Shown here piece by piece: positions 34,660 to 42,980 of a stretch of DNA of 54,058 bases. A program made the position numbers and the translations under genes. A model generated the notes under the pieces. It searched no databases. It saw only the letters and a program-made list of their open reading frames with translations, and had not been told where the DNA came from. Source of the DNA: Acidobacteriota bacterium (GTDB lineage Bacteria; Acidobacteriota; Terriglobia; Bryobacterales; Bryobacteraceae); the NCBI GenBank assembly GCA_025350695.1, contig JANXXI010000191.1:1-54058 (forward strand), written 5' to 3'. Numbering within the stretch: position 1 is the first letter of the stretch; every line of letters starts with the position of its first letter.

Positions 34660-35778
34660 ATGGCAACTCCTAAATTAGATAGACGCGACTTCAGCCGTAC
34701 TCTTCTTGCCTCCGGTTTGGTTCCCGCCGCGACGGCGGCAATTCCATCCTGGCCCAGCGAGAAAGGCGTCACCAAAACTCGGCCCTGGGCTCCGGGCATC
34801 AAGATTTCAGTTCAGATGCCGGCTGAACCATCGGACGAAGACCTCACCTTTGTTCAGCAGATGGGCATCACGTACGTGAATATCCCTGGCGATGCCAAAA
34901 CATCCTCGGTTGACAATTATGTGCGGCTTAAAGGCAAGGTAGAAAGCTACGGGTTGCGGGTTTGGAACATTGGCAACGCGAGCGTCCACAACATGGAAGA
35001 GGTGACCTTGAACCTGCCGGGCCGCGATCAGAAAATTGCCGAATACAAGGAATTTCTCCGCAAGTTGGGCAAAGCCGGACTCCGTTACACCACCTACGCC
35101 CACATGGGAAACGGCATTTGGAGTTCCGACCGTGAAACCACTCGAGGCGGCGCATCGGCGCGCGCCTTCGACATTAAAACGGCCAAAGGCTATTGGAACG
35201 GGAAAGTTTTCACTGGGCCGCTCTCTCACGGCCGTCAGTATTCTGAGAAGGAGATTTGGGACAACTACGAGTACTTCATCAAACAGGTGACGCCAGTGGC
35301 AGAAGAAGCCGGCGTATTCATCGGTATTCATCCCGATGATCCGCCAGTGCCGAACCTGGGCGGCGTTCCGCGCTGTATCTTCGGCAGCTTTGAAGGATAC
35401 AAGCAGGCCATGCAGATTGCGAATAGCCCGAACGTCGGAGTCTGCCTGTGCTGCGGCACCTGGATGGAGGGCGGGGAGGCGATGGGCGTTGATGCCGTGG
35501 GGGCCATCAAGTATTTTGGCGAGCGCGGCAAATTGTGGAAGATTCACTTTCGCAACACGTCGGCGCCGATGCCTCACTTTGTCGAGACTTTTGTCGACAA
35601 CGGGTATACCGACATGTGGAAGTTGATGAAGGCTCTGCGCGACGTGGATTATGATGGCTGCGTGATTGGCGATCACTTTCCGCAAATGGTGGGTGACAAC
35701 AAGACAGCTATCGCGTTCACGGTTGGGTACATGAAGGCGCTGCTGGTGCGAGCAAATGCGGATGCGGCAGGCAAGTAG
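34660..35778 (+). CDS. Exported mannonate-dehydratase-like (UxuA-type) enzyme
   Basis: A 372-residue protein with a Tat-type signal (Arg-Arg-Asp-Phe at residues 8-11). The mature domain is a TIM-barrel of the sugar-isomerase/UxuA superfamily: 'His-Pro-Asp-Asp-Pro-Pro' near residue 225, followed by 'Gly-Gly-Val-Pro-Arg', and later 'Lys-x-x-His-x-Arg-Asn' and 'Asp-His' near 340. UxuA dehydrates mannonate to 2-keto-3-deoxygluconate in the cytoplasm; the Tat signal suggests a periplasmic role with another substrate. Upstream TACAAT lies 9 bases before the ATG with no Shine-Dalgarno. It converges on the amidohydrolase gene, 3 bases apart. Confidence 0.85.
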   Translation: MATPKLDRRDFSRTLLASGLVPAATAAIPSWPSEKGVTKTRPWAPGIKISVQMPAEPSDEDLTFVQQMGITYVNIPGDAKTSSVDNYVRLKGKVESYGLRVWNIGNASVHNMEEVTLNLPGRDQKIAEYKEFLRKLGKAGLRYTTYAHMGNGIWSSDRETTRGGASARAFDIKTAKGYWNGKVFTGPLSHGRQYSEKEIWDNYEYFIKQVTPVAEEAGVFIGIHPDDPPVPNLGGVPRCIFGSFEGYKQAMQIANSPNVGVCLCCGTWMEGGEAMGVDAVGAIKYFGERGKLWKIHFRNTSAPMPHFVETFVDNGYTDMWKLMKALRDVDYDGCVIGDHFPQMVGDNKTAIAFTVGYMKALLVRANADAAGK

Positions 35779-35791
35779 AGTTTACTGCCGC
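35764..35791. terminator. Inverted repeat across two convergent gene ends
   Basis: GCGGCAG (35764-35770) and CTGCCGC (35785-35791) flank both stops. It could act as a bidirectional terminator, but the loop is 14 bases and no T-run follows. Confidence 0.3.
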
Positions 35792-37491
35792 TTGTAAACC
35801 AGCTTGCCGCCTAAATAGGTTTCTTCGACTTGGATATTCTTAACTTGACCCAACGGACAGGTAAGAATATCCCGGTCAAGGACGATGAAGTCGGCTAACT
35901 TGCCGGCTTCGAGCGAACCTTTTTCTCTCTCCTGAAACATTAAATAGGCGTTGTTGATCGTATAGAGCTTGATGGCTTGCTCGCGGGAAATATTTTGTTC
36001 CGGGTGCAGCGGGCTCCCCATCCAGCGGGGTTGGCGGGTCAAGGCGATCCACATTCCTACAAACGGATTGTAGGGATTGATAGACCGAAAGCTGCCGACC
36101 TTCTGCATGTGATCTGATCCGCCGCCGACCATGACGCCTTGTTCGAATAGCGTCTTGTAAGGCTGGAAATACTTCATGCGTTCTTCGCCAAACTGCTTCA
36201 GCAGCGTTGCGCCGTCAAGCCATAGCCATGCCGGTTGCAGATCAGCCACAACGCCCATGTTTTTCATTTTGGTCATCGCTTCCGGCGTCATGAAATTGGA
36301 ATGGGTTACCGCCGGGCGCATTTCGCGCAGAGCGAAATCATGTTCGTTGATCCGTTCATAGGCATCGACCAGAGCCGTGACGGCGCCGTCACCAACAGAG
36401 TGAGCTGTGATCTGGAAACCCTGCTTAAGAGCCGTCCTAGCGATTTGATACAGTTTGTCAGCCTGGATATATTTCATGCCTTGATACTGCGGATCGTCGA
36501 TGGAGTAGACTTTGCTAACGCCCCACGGCTTCAGCATGAAGGCGCTGCCGGTCAGCATACCGCCATCTAGGAACAGCTTTACGCCACGCAACCAAAGCAT
36601 ATTGTTGTAGGCATGGAGAGGATTCTTGGCGGCCTTGGAAATGAGCGTGTCAATCTCCGTAAAAGGCAGTTGGGCATCCACGGCATAGGTCAGGAACGCC
36701 CGGCAAGTAAGCTCGCCCTTGCCGTATAACTGACGGAACACCTCCACTTCGTCGTCGGATGTATTGCGGTCGGCTACGCTCGTGAGTCCCACGGAATTGT
36801 AGTCGGCCAAAAGCTGCTTCAACCGCGCCTGTTTTTCGGCGGAGGTTGGCACGCGCAACTTCGGTTGATATTTCACGAACCGGGCGCAGTTGCGGATGAT
36901 GCCGGTGGGCTCTCCAGTGGCGTCGCGCTCAATGCGGCCTGGCAAGCCATCTTTGATTTCAAATGCCTTGTCGATGCCACTTAGGCGCAAGGCCAGCGAG
37001 TTAAGCGATGCGTCAGGACCGGTGCTGAAGTAGATGGGATTCTTGGGGGCTATCCGATCCAGTTCGGCGCGGGTAGGGAAGCGCTGTTCCCGGATTCGGG
37101 TGATAAACACTTGGGAAACCCGAATCCATTCTCCCTCTTTTGCTTGTGCGACACGGCCCTTGATGTAACCAAGGACGTCGGCAAGAGTTTCCATATCCGG
37201 TACGGTGTGATCAAATTCGTAAAGCGAAGCGCCGCCAGCATGGACGTGTGAATCCATTAAGCCGGGCAGAACCGTTTTACCTTTGAGATCGATCCGTTGC
37301 GCCCGCGGCCCGGCCAACCGAGTCATGTCCGCCATTGGCCCCACCGCGGCAACCCGGTCGGCGCGCACCACCATGGCTGGGGCCACACTAAACTTTGCAT
37401 CGACGGTAACGATTTTCCCGTTGAATAAAAGTAACGTGGATTGGGACTGGCCGAGGGAACAGAAAAGTACAAGAAAACAGATAAGCCGCAT
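35782..37491 (-). CDS. Exported amidohydrolase (YtcJ-like)
   Basis: A 569-residue metal-dependent hydrolase with a signal peptide (residues 1-18). The N-terminal 'Asn-Gly-Lys-Ile-Val-Thr-Val-Asp' strand, the His-x-His metal site in 'Asp-Ser-His-Val-His-Ala-Gly', later His residues ('His-Ser-Val-Gly-Asp', 'His-Ser-Asn-Phe-Met') and the C-terminal 'Gly-Ser-Leu-Glu-Ala-Gly-Lys-x-Ala-Asp-Phe' of the composite domain are all present. YtcJ-type enzymes are common and mostly of unknown substrate; cyclic amides or N-acyl compounds are likely. Single gene on this strand, 32 bases from the TPR gene stop. Confidence 0.9.
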   Translation of the reverse strand: MRLICFLVLFCSLGQSQSTLLLFNGKIVTVDAKFSVAPAMVVRADRVAAVGPMADMTRLAGPRAQRIDLKGKTVLPGLMDSHVHAGGASLYEFDHTVPDMETLADVLGYIKGRVAQAKEGEWIRVSQVFITRIREQRFPTRAELDRIAPKNPIYFSTGPDASLNSLALRLSGIDKAFEIKDGLPGRIERDATGEPTGIIRNCARFVKYQPKLRVPTSAEKQARLKQLLADYNSVGLTSVADRNTSDDEVEVFRQLYGKGELTCRAFLTYAVDAQLPFTEIDTLISKAAKNPLHAYNNMLWLRGVKLFLDGGMLTGSAFMLKPWGVSKVYSIDDPQYQGMKYIQADKLYQIARTALKQGFQITAHSVGDGAVTALVDAYERINEHDFALREMRPAVTHSNFMTPEAMTKMKNMGVVADLQPAWLWLDGATLLKQFGEERMKYFQPYKTLFEQGVMVGGGSDHMQKVGSFRSINPYNPFVGMWIALTRQPRWMGSPLHPEQNISREQAIKLYTINNAYLMFQEREKGSLEAGKLADFIVLDRDILTCPLGQVKNIQVEETYLGGKLVYKRQ

Positions 37492-37523
37492 CGCTTTAGG
37501 ATAACGCCTTGTTCTAAATCTTT

Positions 37524-39062
37524 CTATTCTGGCGAGCTATTACCTGGATTGAATTCAGCGCCGCCGGATGCCAGAATGGGCTCAACAGCCTCCGCTTTAT
37601 TTCGCGGAAATTTAGATTGCGCAAGTGGCGGGCTGAGGAATGCCAGCTTAGTCTCGGCACAGTTTGATCCCGAGGAGGCCAACAACTGACTGGCGTCCTT
37701 CCACAAAGATTGGCCTTCAGCGGTGCGGGTTGTTCGCATCAGCAAGGTGGCGTAACTTAGACTGGCTTCAACTAACGGGCAGTTAATTGCGGCCTTTTTC
37801 GTCGATCCTGAACTGGAAATCGCCTTCGCGGTTTTCATCGCGAGTTCGAACTTTTTCAAGGCTTCTTCAACACGACCCACAGCCTGAAGGGATACTCCGG
37901 CCTGCTGACGGGTTCGACGCAACTCATCCAGCAACAAATGGTTATTGGGGTCTTGGCTCGTCATTTCCTTCAACTTCGGCTCGGCCTGTTCGTAAAGCTT
38001 CAAAGCTTCCTTATGGCGACCGGCAAATGCGTGAATTTGCCCAACTGTATCGAGAGCTGCGAAGTACTCCGTCTGGCACGACTCAAGCGCCTGATTGAAA
38101 TCACGGCAAACCTCAACCGCGGTATTCGCAGCGGTCACAGCCTCTGGCTTCGGGCCCTCAGCGGCGTTTATGGCTAGAGCCAATCGCTCATAGGCTTGTG
38201 CCTTTGCTCCGCTTTCTGAGGTCGATGTCTTGCCCGCTAGGTGAACAGCATTGCGGGCCGAAGTAAGAGCGGCGTCTTTCAGGCCCATGCGCTGTTCGAT
38301 ACTGGAGAGCTCAGTGTAGGCCACCAAAAGATCGGAATGGCCATCCAGATCTGTCGAGTTGGACAGAAGTGCGACGGAGCGCAGTGCTGAGGCTCTGGCT
38401 TCTTCCTGCTGGCCTGCTTGTGACAGGACGTTAGCCAAGCGTTGCAGGGAAACTGCGAGCTCACGGCGCGTCGCCCCATTTTCTGAAAGCTTTTCCAGAA
38501 GGGAAATGGATCGACGCAAACCAACTAAGGCCATATGCAGGTCCCCACGATTCGCGGACCTGCCGTAACCCTGAATTTCCGCAGACTTTCGATAAAGCGC
38601 CCCAGCCTGCAATTTGACGTTTTGATGCAAACCAAAACCAAAGCCGCCCTTATCCAGGCGGGATATCGCATCGGAGACAATTTCTGCCCGGAACGCAATC
38701 GGGGCGGTGGATGTGAAGATAGGGGATTTGCTCAGCGAACTTACTTCCGACGCCCACTTTCTTGACGCGCTGTACTGCCACGAAACGGTCGTTGCCAACG
38801 TACCCAAAACCAGGCCAGCGGCAACAGACAAGACCCGCCGCCGCGATAATGCAAAGCTTGGTTTCCTCAAGACCGGCAACTCAAGGAGCCGAGGCTTCTT
38901 ATACCGGACGATAATGCGGTAGCTGGTCGGGATTTTTCTGTGTACTGCAACAAATCGCGATTCCGATTTGACAAGCTCGAACTTTGTCGAGTGAGGCGTC
39001 GATCCGTTCATTAACGAACCGCCAAACGCGACACTCGGGGGAGTGTTGTCGTGAAAGGGCAT
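37524..39062 (-). CDS. Membrane-anchored tetratricopeptide-repeat protein
   Basis: A 512-residue protein. About 70 residues of basic, non-repeat sequence precede a transmembrane segment (about 75-93), then the outer part is made of degenerate TPR motifs from about residue 140 to 460. The layout resembles the C-terminal half of Acidobacterial Ser/Thr kinases with TPR sensor regions, in which a cytoplasmic kinase precedes the membrane helix. No kinase motifs (Gly-rich loop, HRD, DFG) are present, so it is a TPR-only relative or remnant. The C-terminal 40 residues are Ser/Pro-rich. The start ATG has AGAAGAGA about 12 bases upstream. Confidence 0.75.
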   Translation of the reverse strand: MPFHDNTPPSVAFGGSLMNGSTPHSTKFELVKSESRFVAVHRKIPTSYRIIVRYKKPRLLELPVLRKPSFALSRRRVLSVAAGLVLGTLATTVSWQYSASRKWASEVSSLSKSPIFTSTAPIAFRAEIVSDAISRLDKGGFGFGLHQNVKLQAGALYRKSAEIQGYGRSANRGDLHMALVGLRRSISLLEKLSENGATRRELAVSLQRLANVLSQAGQQEEARASALRSVALLSNSTDLDGHSDLLVAYTELSSIEQRMGLKDAALTSARNAVHLAGKTSTSESGAKAQAYERLALAINAAEGPKPEAVTAANTAVEVCRDFNQALESCQTEYFAALDTVGQIHAFAGRHKEALKLYEQAEPKLKEMTSQDPNNHLLLDELRRTRQQAGVSLQAVGRVEEALKKFELAMKTAKAISSSGSTKKAAINCPLVEASLSYATLLMRTTRTAEGQSLWKDASQLLASSGSNCAETKLAFLSPPLAQSKFPRNKAEAVEPILASGGAEFNPGNSSPE

Positions 39063-39370
39063 CAGTATGGTTTTCTCTTCTGAAAGTTAGCTAGATTACT
39101 CAATCAAATATTCTTACGGCAAAGAACATTACCACAGACTTGAGTCCCCCCCAGAGAAGCTCAAGTTCTAGAAACAATACAAAGTAACGGCGGCTATTTT
39201 GTTCGAGGCTGTGAAGTCGACCCTGCGCGTGGTTTTGATTGAGTTTGTATTTTGTTGCGCATTTGCTTAGTGGGGTCCAATTTCACACCCCGAAGACCTT
39301 TACGCTTCGAGCGCTTGGGTCAAACGGTTCATAACCTGCTCATTCCTGCGTCTCACAAAAGAGTGACAAG

Positions 39371-39392
39371 TGATCTACAGTACTAGAGATCA
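39371..39392. promoter_or_regulatory. Imperfect 22-bp palindrome
   Basis: TGATCT and AGATCA arms flank a central AGTACT, itself a palindrome; 2 of 11 pairs mismatch. It is a possible operator for the patatin gene, 256 bases upstream. Confidence 0.3.
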
Positions 39393-39462
39393 TAGCCTAC
39401 CTGCTGTACTATTGCCACTTTAAATTCGGCAGATTACTACTATGCGATTGGCATTCTCTATT

Positions 39463-39479
39463 TAACATAATACATGTTA
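39463..39479. repeat. Inverted repeat TAACAT-N5-ATGTTA
   Basis: A perfect 6-bp arm with a 5-base spacer in the gap before the patatin gene. Function unknown. Confidence 0.3.
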
Positions 39480-39647
39480 TCGGTCTTACGGAAGAGGGAC
39501 CTGTCCGGTGGATGGCGTTGCGCAGGATCACAGACAAACAGGAACTTTAGACTTGTCTAGCTATCACATTGTGTTTACTGATAGTTAACCAAATCTTTGC
39601 GTCCGTCACTTTGACGAACCGAATCGCTTGACAGATATCGTCGCACT

Positions 39648-40601
39648 ATGACGAAACCAATCCGAGTCCTCTCAATTGATGGCGGCGGTGTCCGTGGTCT
39701 GATCCCAGCGCTTGTGCTCGCCAAACTTGAAAAATTAACAGGCAGGTCCATAGCTAGTCTGTTTGATTTGATTGCCGGTACTTCCACTGGAGGCATCCTG
39801 GCGCTGGGATTGGCTATGCCGGACAAGGACGGTCGGCCAGCCCACTCGGCACACCACATGGCGGCCATATACGAACAGGAAGCGTCGCGAATCTTCGCTC
39901 CCTCTGCCAGCCGCTGGTTTAGACCTTTGACCAAGCAGAAATACGGATCAGAGGGGCTCGAAGGCGTCTTGGATCAGTATTTTGGAACGGCAAGATTGAA
40001 AGATTGCCTAACCAGTGTGCTAGTTCCGTCCTTCGAGATTGAACGTTATTTCCCATTCTTTTTCAAAAGTGGGAATGCGCGATTGGATCCAGCCTACGAT
40101 TTTGCACTAAAGGACGTGGCTCGGGCCAGCTCGGCTGCTCCAACGTACTTCAAGCCTCATCGATTACCGGCATCCTCCACCGGAGACTACTACGCTCTGA
40201 TCGACGGTGGTGTTTTCGCAAATAACCCGGCGGCTTGCGCTCTGGTGGAAGCAATCAAGCGGCATCCGCAGGCGGACGAATTTCTGGTCGTATCGCTTGG
40301 AACCGGCGCAAGGGTTTCCTCACTTCCCTTCTCCAAAGCAAGTTCTTGGGGTTTGGCTCAATGGGCCAAGCCGGTGCTGAACGTAGTTCTCGACAGTGGA
40401 AGCGCAACGGTTGATTATCAATTGCGGCAATTATTGAATGCCGAGCAGTACTTTCGATTTCAACCTGTACTTGAAGCCAGTTGCGCGGCGATGGACAACA
40501 CCCACGCGGGGAATTTACGGAGGTTGCGCCTGACGGCGGACGCGCTGATTCGCGAGAAGCGGAATGAGTTGGAAAGAATAGCAGAAATGCTATCGGCCTA
40601 A
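39648..40601 (+). CDS. Patatin-like phospholipase
   Basis: A 317-residue lipid acyl hydrolase. The oxyanion motif Gly-Gly-Gly-Val-Arg-Gly is at residues 12-17, the nucleophile Ser46 in Gly-Thr-Ser-Thr-Gly, and the catalytic Asp186 in Asp-Gly-Gly, so the dyad is complete. No signal peptide; cytoplasmic. The layout (bare patatin, about 300 residues) is like CapV effectors of CBASS anti-phage systems, but no cyclic-nucleotide synthase, E1/E2 or JAB gene is nearby, so a housekeeping lipase is equally likely. Its promoter lies in a long AT-rich gap. Its last 12 bases overlap the convergent maf gene. Confidence 0.9.
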   Translation: MTKPIRVLSIDGGGVRGLIPALVLAKLEKLTGRSIASLFDLIAGTSTGGILALGLAMPDKDGRPAHSAHHMAAIYEQEASRIFAPSASRWFRPLTKQKYGSEGLEGVLDQYFGTARLKDCLTSVLVPSFEIERYFPFFFKSGNARLDPAYDFALKDVARASSAAPTYFKPHRLPASSTGDYYALIDGGVFANNPAACALVEAIKRHPQADEFLVVSLGTGARVSSLPFSKASSWGLAQWAKPVLNVVLDSGSATVDYQLRQLLNAEQYFRFQPVLEASCAAMDNTHAGNLRRLRLTADALIREKRNELERIAEMLSA

Positions 40602-41156
40602 GCAGTCGAATCCAACGGCCCTTAGATGACGATACACGAGTGAAATGGGTAAACCCACGACGTTAAAGTAGCAACCATCCACACGCTGAATGAACTTCGA
40701 GGCGAGGCCCTGAATTCCGTATGCGCCAGCTTTGTCTTTCGGCTCTCCACTAGCCACGTACTGTTCAATTTCATCCTCGGAAAGCGACGTGAAATGGACC
40801 AAAGTCGACTCTCCATCGATTTGCAATTTGGAACCGGAGAAAAGGCAAATCCCAGTGAGTACTTCATGCGCCTTACCAGAGAGTTTCCTCAGCATCCGTT
40901 TAGCGTCCTCATCATTTTCGGGTTTACCAAGGATCTCTCCTTCGGACACAACGGTGGTGTCCGCGGCGAGAATCAGATCGCCAGGATCCCGCGGCACAGC
41001 CATGGCTTTAGAGACGGCAAGACGACGGACATAGGACATTGGAGCTTCACCGGGTTTCACGGATTCGTCCACGTCTCCGATTCGCACTTGAAACGGGATT
41101 CCGGCCGATTGCAGGATCTCTTTCCTACGAGGAGATTGTGAAGCAAGAATAAGCAT
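40590..41156 (-). CDS. maf: Maf-family nucleotide pyrophosphatase
   Basis: A 188-residue enzyme that hydrolyses noncanonical or modified nucleoside triphosphates (house-cleaning). It has the N-terminal 'Ala-Ser-Gln-Ser-Pro-Arg-Arg' motif, the 'Ala-Ala-Asp-Thr-Thr-Val' catalytic Asp region, 'Leu-Gly-Lys-Pro' and the C-terminal 'Gly-Ala-Tyr-Gly-Ile-Gln-Gly' and 'Val-Val-Gly-Leu-Pro' signatures. RBS AGGAAA lies 10 bases before the ATG. It is divergent from the Cas6-like gene with 33 bases between start codons. Confidence 0.94.
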   Translation of the reverse strand: MLILASQSPRRKEILQSAGIPFQVRIGDVDESVKPGEAPMSYVRRLAVSKAMAVPRDPGDLILAADTTVVSEGEILGKPENDEDAKRMLRKLSGKAHEVLTGICLFSGSKLQIDGESTLVHFTSLSEDEIEQYVASGEPKDKAGAYGIQGLASKFIQRVDGCYFNVVGLPISLVYRHLRAVGFDCLGR

Positions 41157-41189
41157 GCGGAGTTTCCTGATGTTACCATCGAAAAGCGA

Positions 41190-42056
41190 ATGAACGCTCC
41201 ATCCTTTCCTGTCACGGTCTTCGAGATGAACTTCCGGGTGAAGCAGACGGTCGAGTTCGCTCCATGGAAGGCCGGTAATTTTTTTCGGGGCAAGTTGGGG
41301 ATCACGGCGCGCCGTCTCTGTTGTCCGCGGAGTTGCACCGACGCCGCAAGCTGTACTGATGCTTCCACGTGTCCCTATGCTCGATTATTCGAACCCCGGC
41401 CGACCAATGCGGGGCCCAGCGGCTTCGCCAATTTGCCACGGCCATTTGTAGTGCGGGCGGAGGCGTTGAACGGGCGCACGTTTCATACGGGAGATCATTT
41501 TTCTCTGACGCTTCATCTCTTTGGAGCTTGGGAAACAGCGGCCCTGATCGAAAAATCGTTCGGAGCAATCGAGCAGTTGGAGTTGCTTGGGATCAGCACT
41601 AGCTCAGTTGACATTCCGTTGACGCCCGCGCCGTGCCGTTTGATCGAAATCGCGTTTTTGACGCCGATGGAAGTTAAGTGGAAAGACGCCATAGTTCGCC
41701 TGCCTGAGTTCCTCGCCCTTATGAGCCGCTTACGGGACCGGATTGCTTCGCTATCTTCCTTCTACGGAAATGGCGCGCTCAGTTGGGATCACAAGCAGAT
41801 AGCTGCGTGCGCTGAATTAATACGAATGACGCACTGCGATGTTTGCCAGGTGGATGCAGGGAGGCGCTCATCGAGGACTGGTCAAACACATGGATTGGGC
41901 GGATTTGTCGGTCAAGCGAGCTATGAAGGTGATCTGGATCAATTTCTACCCATGCTGCATGTCGCGGAATGGATCGGCATTGGAAGGCACACGAGTTGGG
42001 GCAACGGCGCTATTCGAGTTTCAACTCCACGCTTGCCACAATCGGCGCAGACCTAA
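41190..42056 (+). CDS. Orphan Cas6-family RAMP protein (CRISPR precursor-RNA endoribonuclease-like)
   Basis: A 288-residue protein of the Cas6 (PF10040-type) family. The N-terminal half has a Cys cluster (Cys44, 45, 49, 55, 61) in the position where these proteins carry a Cys-rich loop. The C-terminal domain has the family pattern: 'Gly-Gly-Phe-Val-Gly-x-x-x-Tyr-x-Gly' from residue 237, and the Gly-rich RNA-binding loop Gly-Ile-Gly-Arg-His-Thr-Ser-Trp-Gly-Asn-Gly at 263-273. Active Cas6 cleaves CRISPR repeat RNA; here there are no other cas genes and no array in the window. Orphan members of this family exist and may have other RNA targets. TACCAT lies 10 bases before the ATG. Confidence 0.8.
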   Translation: MNAPSFPVTVFEMNFRVKQTVEFAPWKAGNFFRGKLGITARRLCCPRSCTDAASCTDASTCPYARLFEPRPTNAGPSGFANLPRPFVVRAEALNGRTFHTGDHFSLTLHLFGAWETAALIEKSFGAIEQLELLGISTSSVDIPLTPAPCRLIEIAFLTPMEVKWKDAIVRLPEFLALMSRLRDRIASLSSFYGNGALSWDHKQIAACAELIRMTHCDVCQVDAGRRSSRTGQTHGLGGFVGQASYEGDLDQFLPMLHVAEWIGIGRHTSWGNGAIRVSTPRLPQSAQT

Positions 42057-42968
42057 CCGCTGCTGGGCCCAGAATCCGCCGCCATAATCCGCACCTTCGT
42101 TTTGATCGGACACGCCGGTGGGATGGTAGGTGGCGTCGAAATTGGCCGTGCGGAACATTACGTCCCAGAATGAAAAGACTTGGGCGAAGTTGCAACCGCG
42201 ATGCGGACCGTCGTGTCCCACCGACATAGCGTGGTGCAGCCGGTGAAAACGCGGGCTGACCAGTATCCGTTCGCCGATTGCGCCAAAGCTAAGCCGGACA
42301 TTCGCGTGCGAAAAGGATTCTATGGCCCCGGAAATTAAGGTCACGACGAGAAACTGCGCCGGCGGAACGCCAATCAAAAGGCCCAGCATGCCACGCCAGG
42401 CGCCGGAGATCATCTGGTCCAATAAATGCTCGCGGTCATCGGTCCAAAAACTCATCTGACGCTGGCTGTGATGCAAGCTATGAAGCGCCCACCAAATACC
42501 GAATCGATGCTGTAAGCGGTGTCGCCAATAGTCGAAAAAATCGAACAGCGCCAAGTAGGTTACGGCGCTCAAGACTGGAGAATCCTTTAACGCCGGAACG
42601 AAGTCCTCCAAATTGGGCGGGATGATTCCGGCAAGACGCAATGATCCATTTAGATAATCGAAGGCAGGCGTCAAAACTAGAAAGAAGAACAGGGGCAGCA
42701 GCCCAAGTTTCGTAATCATCGAATAGAGGAAATCGACGTTCGCTTCACGCCGGTTGGGCCATTGTTCAACGGGCGCAAGTAACTCAAGGGGGCGGAAAAT
42801 AACGTAAAGTAGCGCCAGTTCAATGACGCCGATCAAGAAAAGTTCTGTGCCGTCGAAGGCGAGTTCGTCCCAACTCATCAGGCCAAGTGCATACAAAGCC
42901 GGTTGAACCAGAATCTGGAAAATCCAAGATTGCAGGAGTGCGAATTGATTGGAGATAGCTTCCCACAT
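42021..42968 (-). CDS. Sterol desaturase/fatty-acid hydroxylase family membrane protein
   Basis: A 315-residue di-iron membrane enzyme. The three histidine boxes are His-Arg-Leu-Gln-His, His-Ser-Leu-His-His and His-Arg-Leu-His-His, plus a final His in 'Tyr-His-Pro-Thr-Gly', and four or five membrane helices surround them. The family hydroxylates or desaturates sterols, fatty acids or hopanoid-like lipids with O2. Substrate unknown. It overlaps the Cas6-like gene by 36 bases (convergent) and follows the deacetylase gene by 12 bases on the same strand. Confidence 0.9.
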   Translation of the reverse strand: MWEAISNQFALLQSWIFQILVQPALYALGLMSWDELAFDGTELFLIGVIELALLYVIFRPLELLAPVEQWPNRREANVDFLYSMITKLGLLPLFFFLVLTPAFDYLNGSLRLAGIIPPNLEDFVPALKDSPVLSAVTYLALFDFFDYWRHRLQHRFGIWWALHSLHHSQRQMSFWTDDREHLLDQMISGAWRGMLGLLIGVPPAQFLVVTLISGAIESFSHANVRLSFGAIGERILVSPRFHRLHHAMSVGHDGPHRGCNFAQVFSFWDVMFRTANFDATYHPTGVSDQNEGADYGGGFWAQQRLGLRRLWQAWS

Positions 42969-42980
42969 AGCAGTCTACTT

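Larger units (their letters stand above)
39063..39647. other. AT-rich gap with two palindromes
   Basis: About 585 bases with no supported gene, visibly richer in A+T than the flanks. It contains the imperfect palindrome at 39371-39392 and the inverted repeat at 39463-39479. A TATCGT box lies 6 bases before the patatin ATG. The composition could reflect a regulatory region or remains of an insertion; no transposase fragment is readable. Confidence 0.5.

Noticed and set aside
34807-35685. Long antisense frame of 292 residues inside the UxuA-like gene
   Set aside because: It mirrors a strongly supported enzyme gene; the reverse frame is open because of codon bias and has no domain, SD or context.
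39648-40601. CBASS or another defence system with the patatin
   Set aside because: No cyclic-nucleotide synthase or ancillary gene lies next to it; a bare patatin is not enough.
41157-42100. CRISPR array near the Cas6-like gene
   Set aside because: No spaced direct repeats were visible around the gene or elsewhere in the window.
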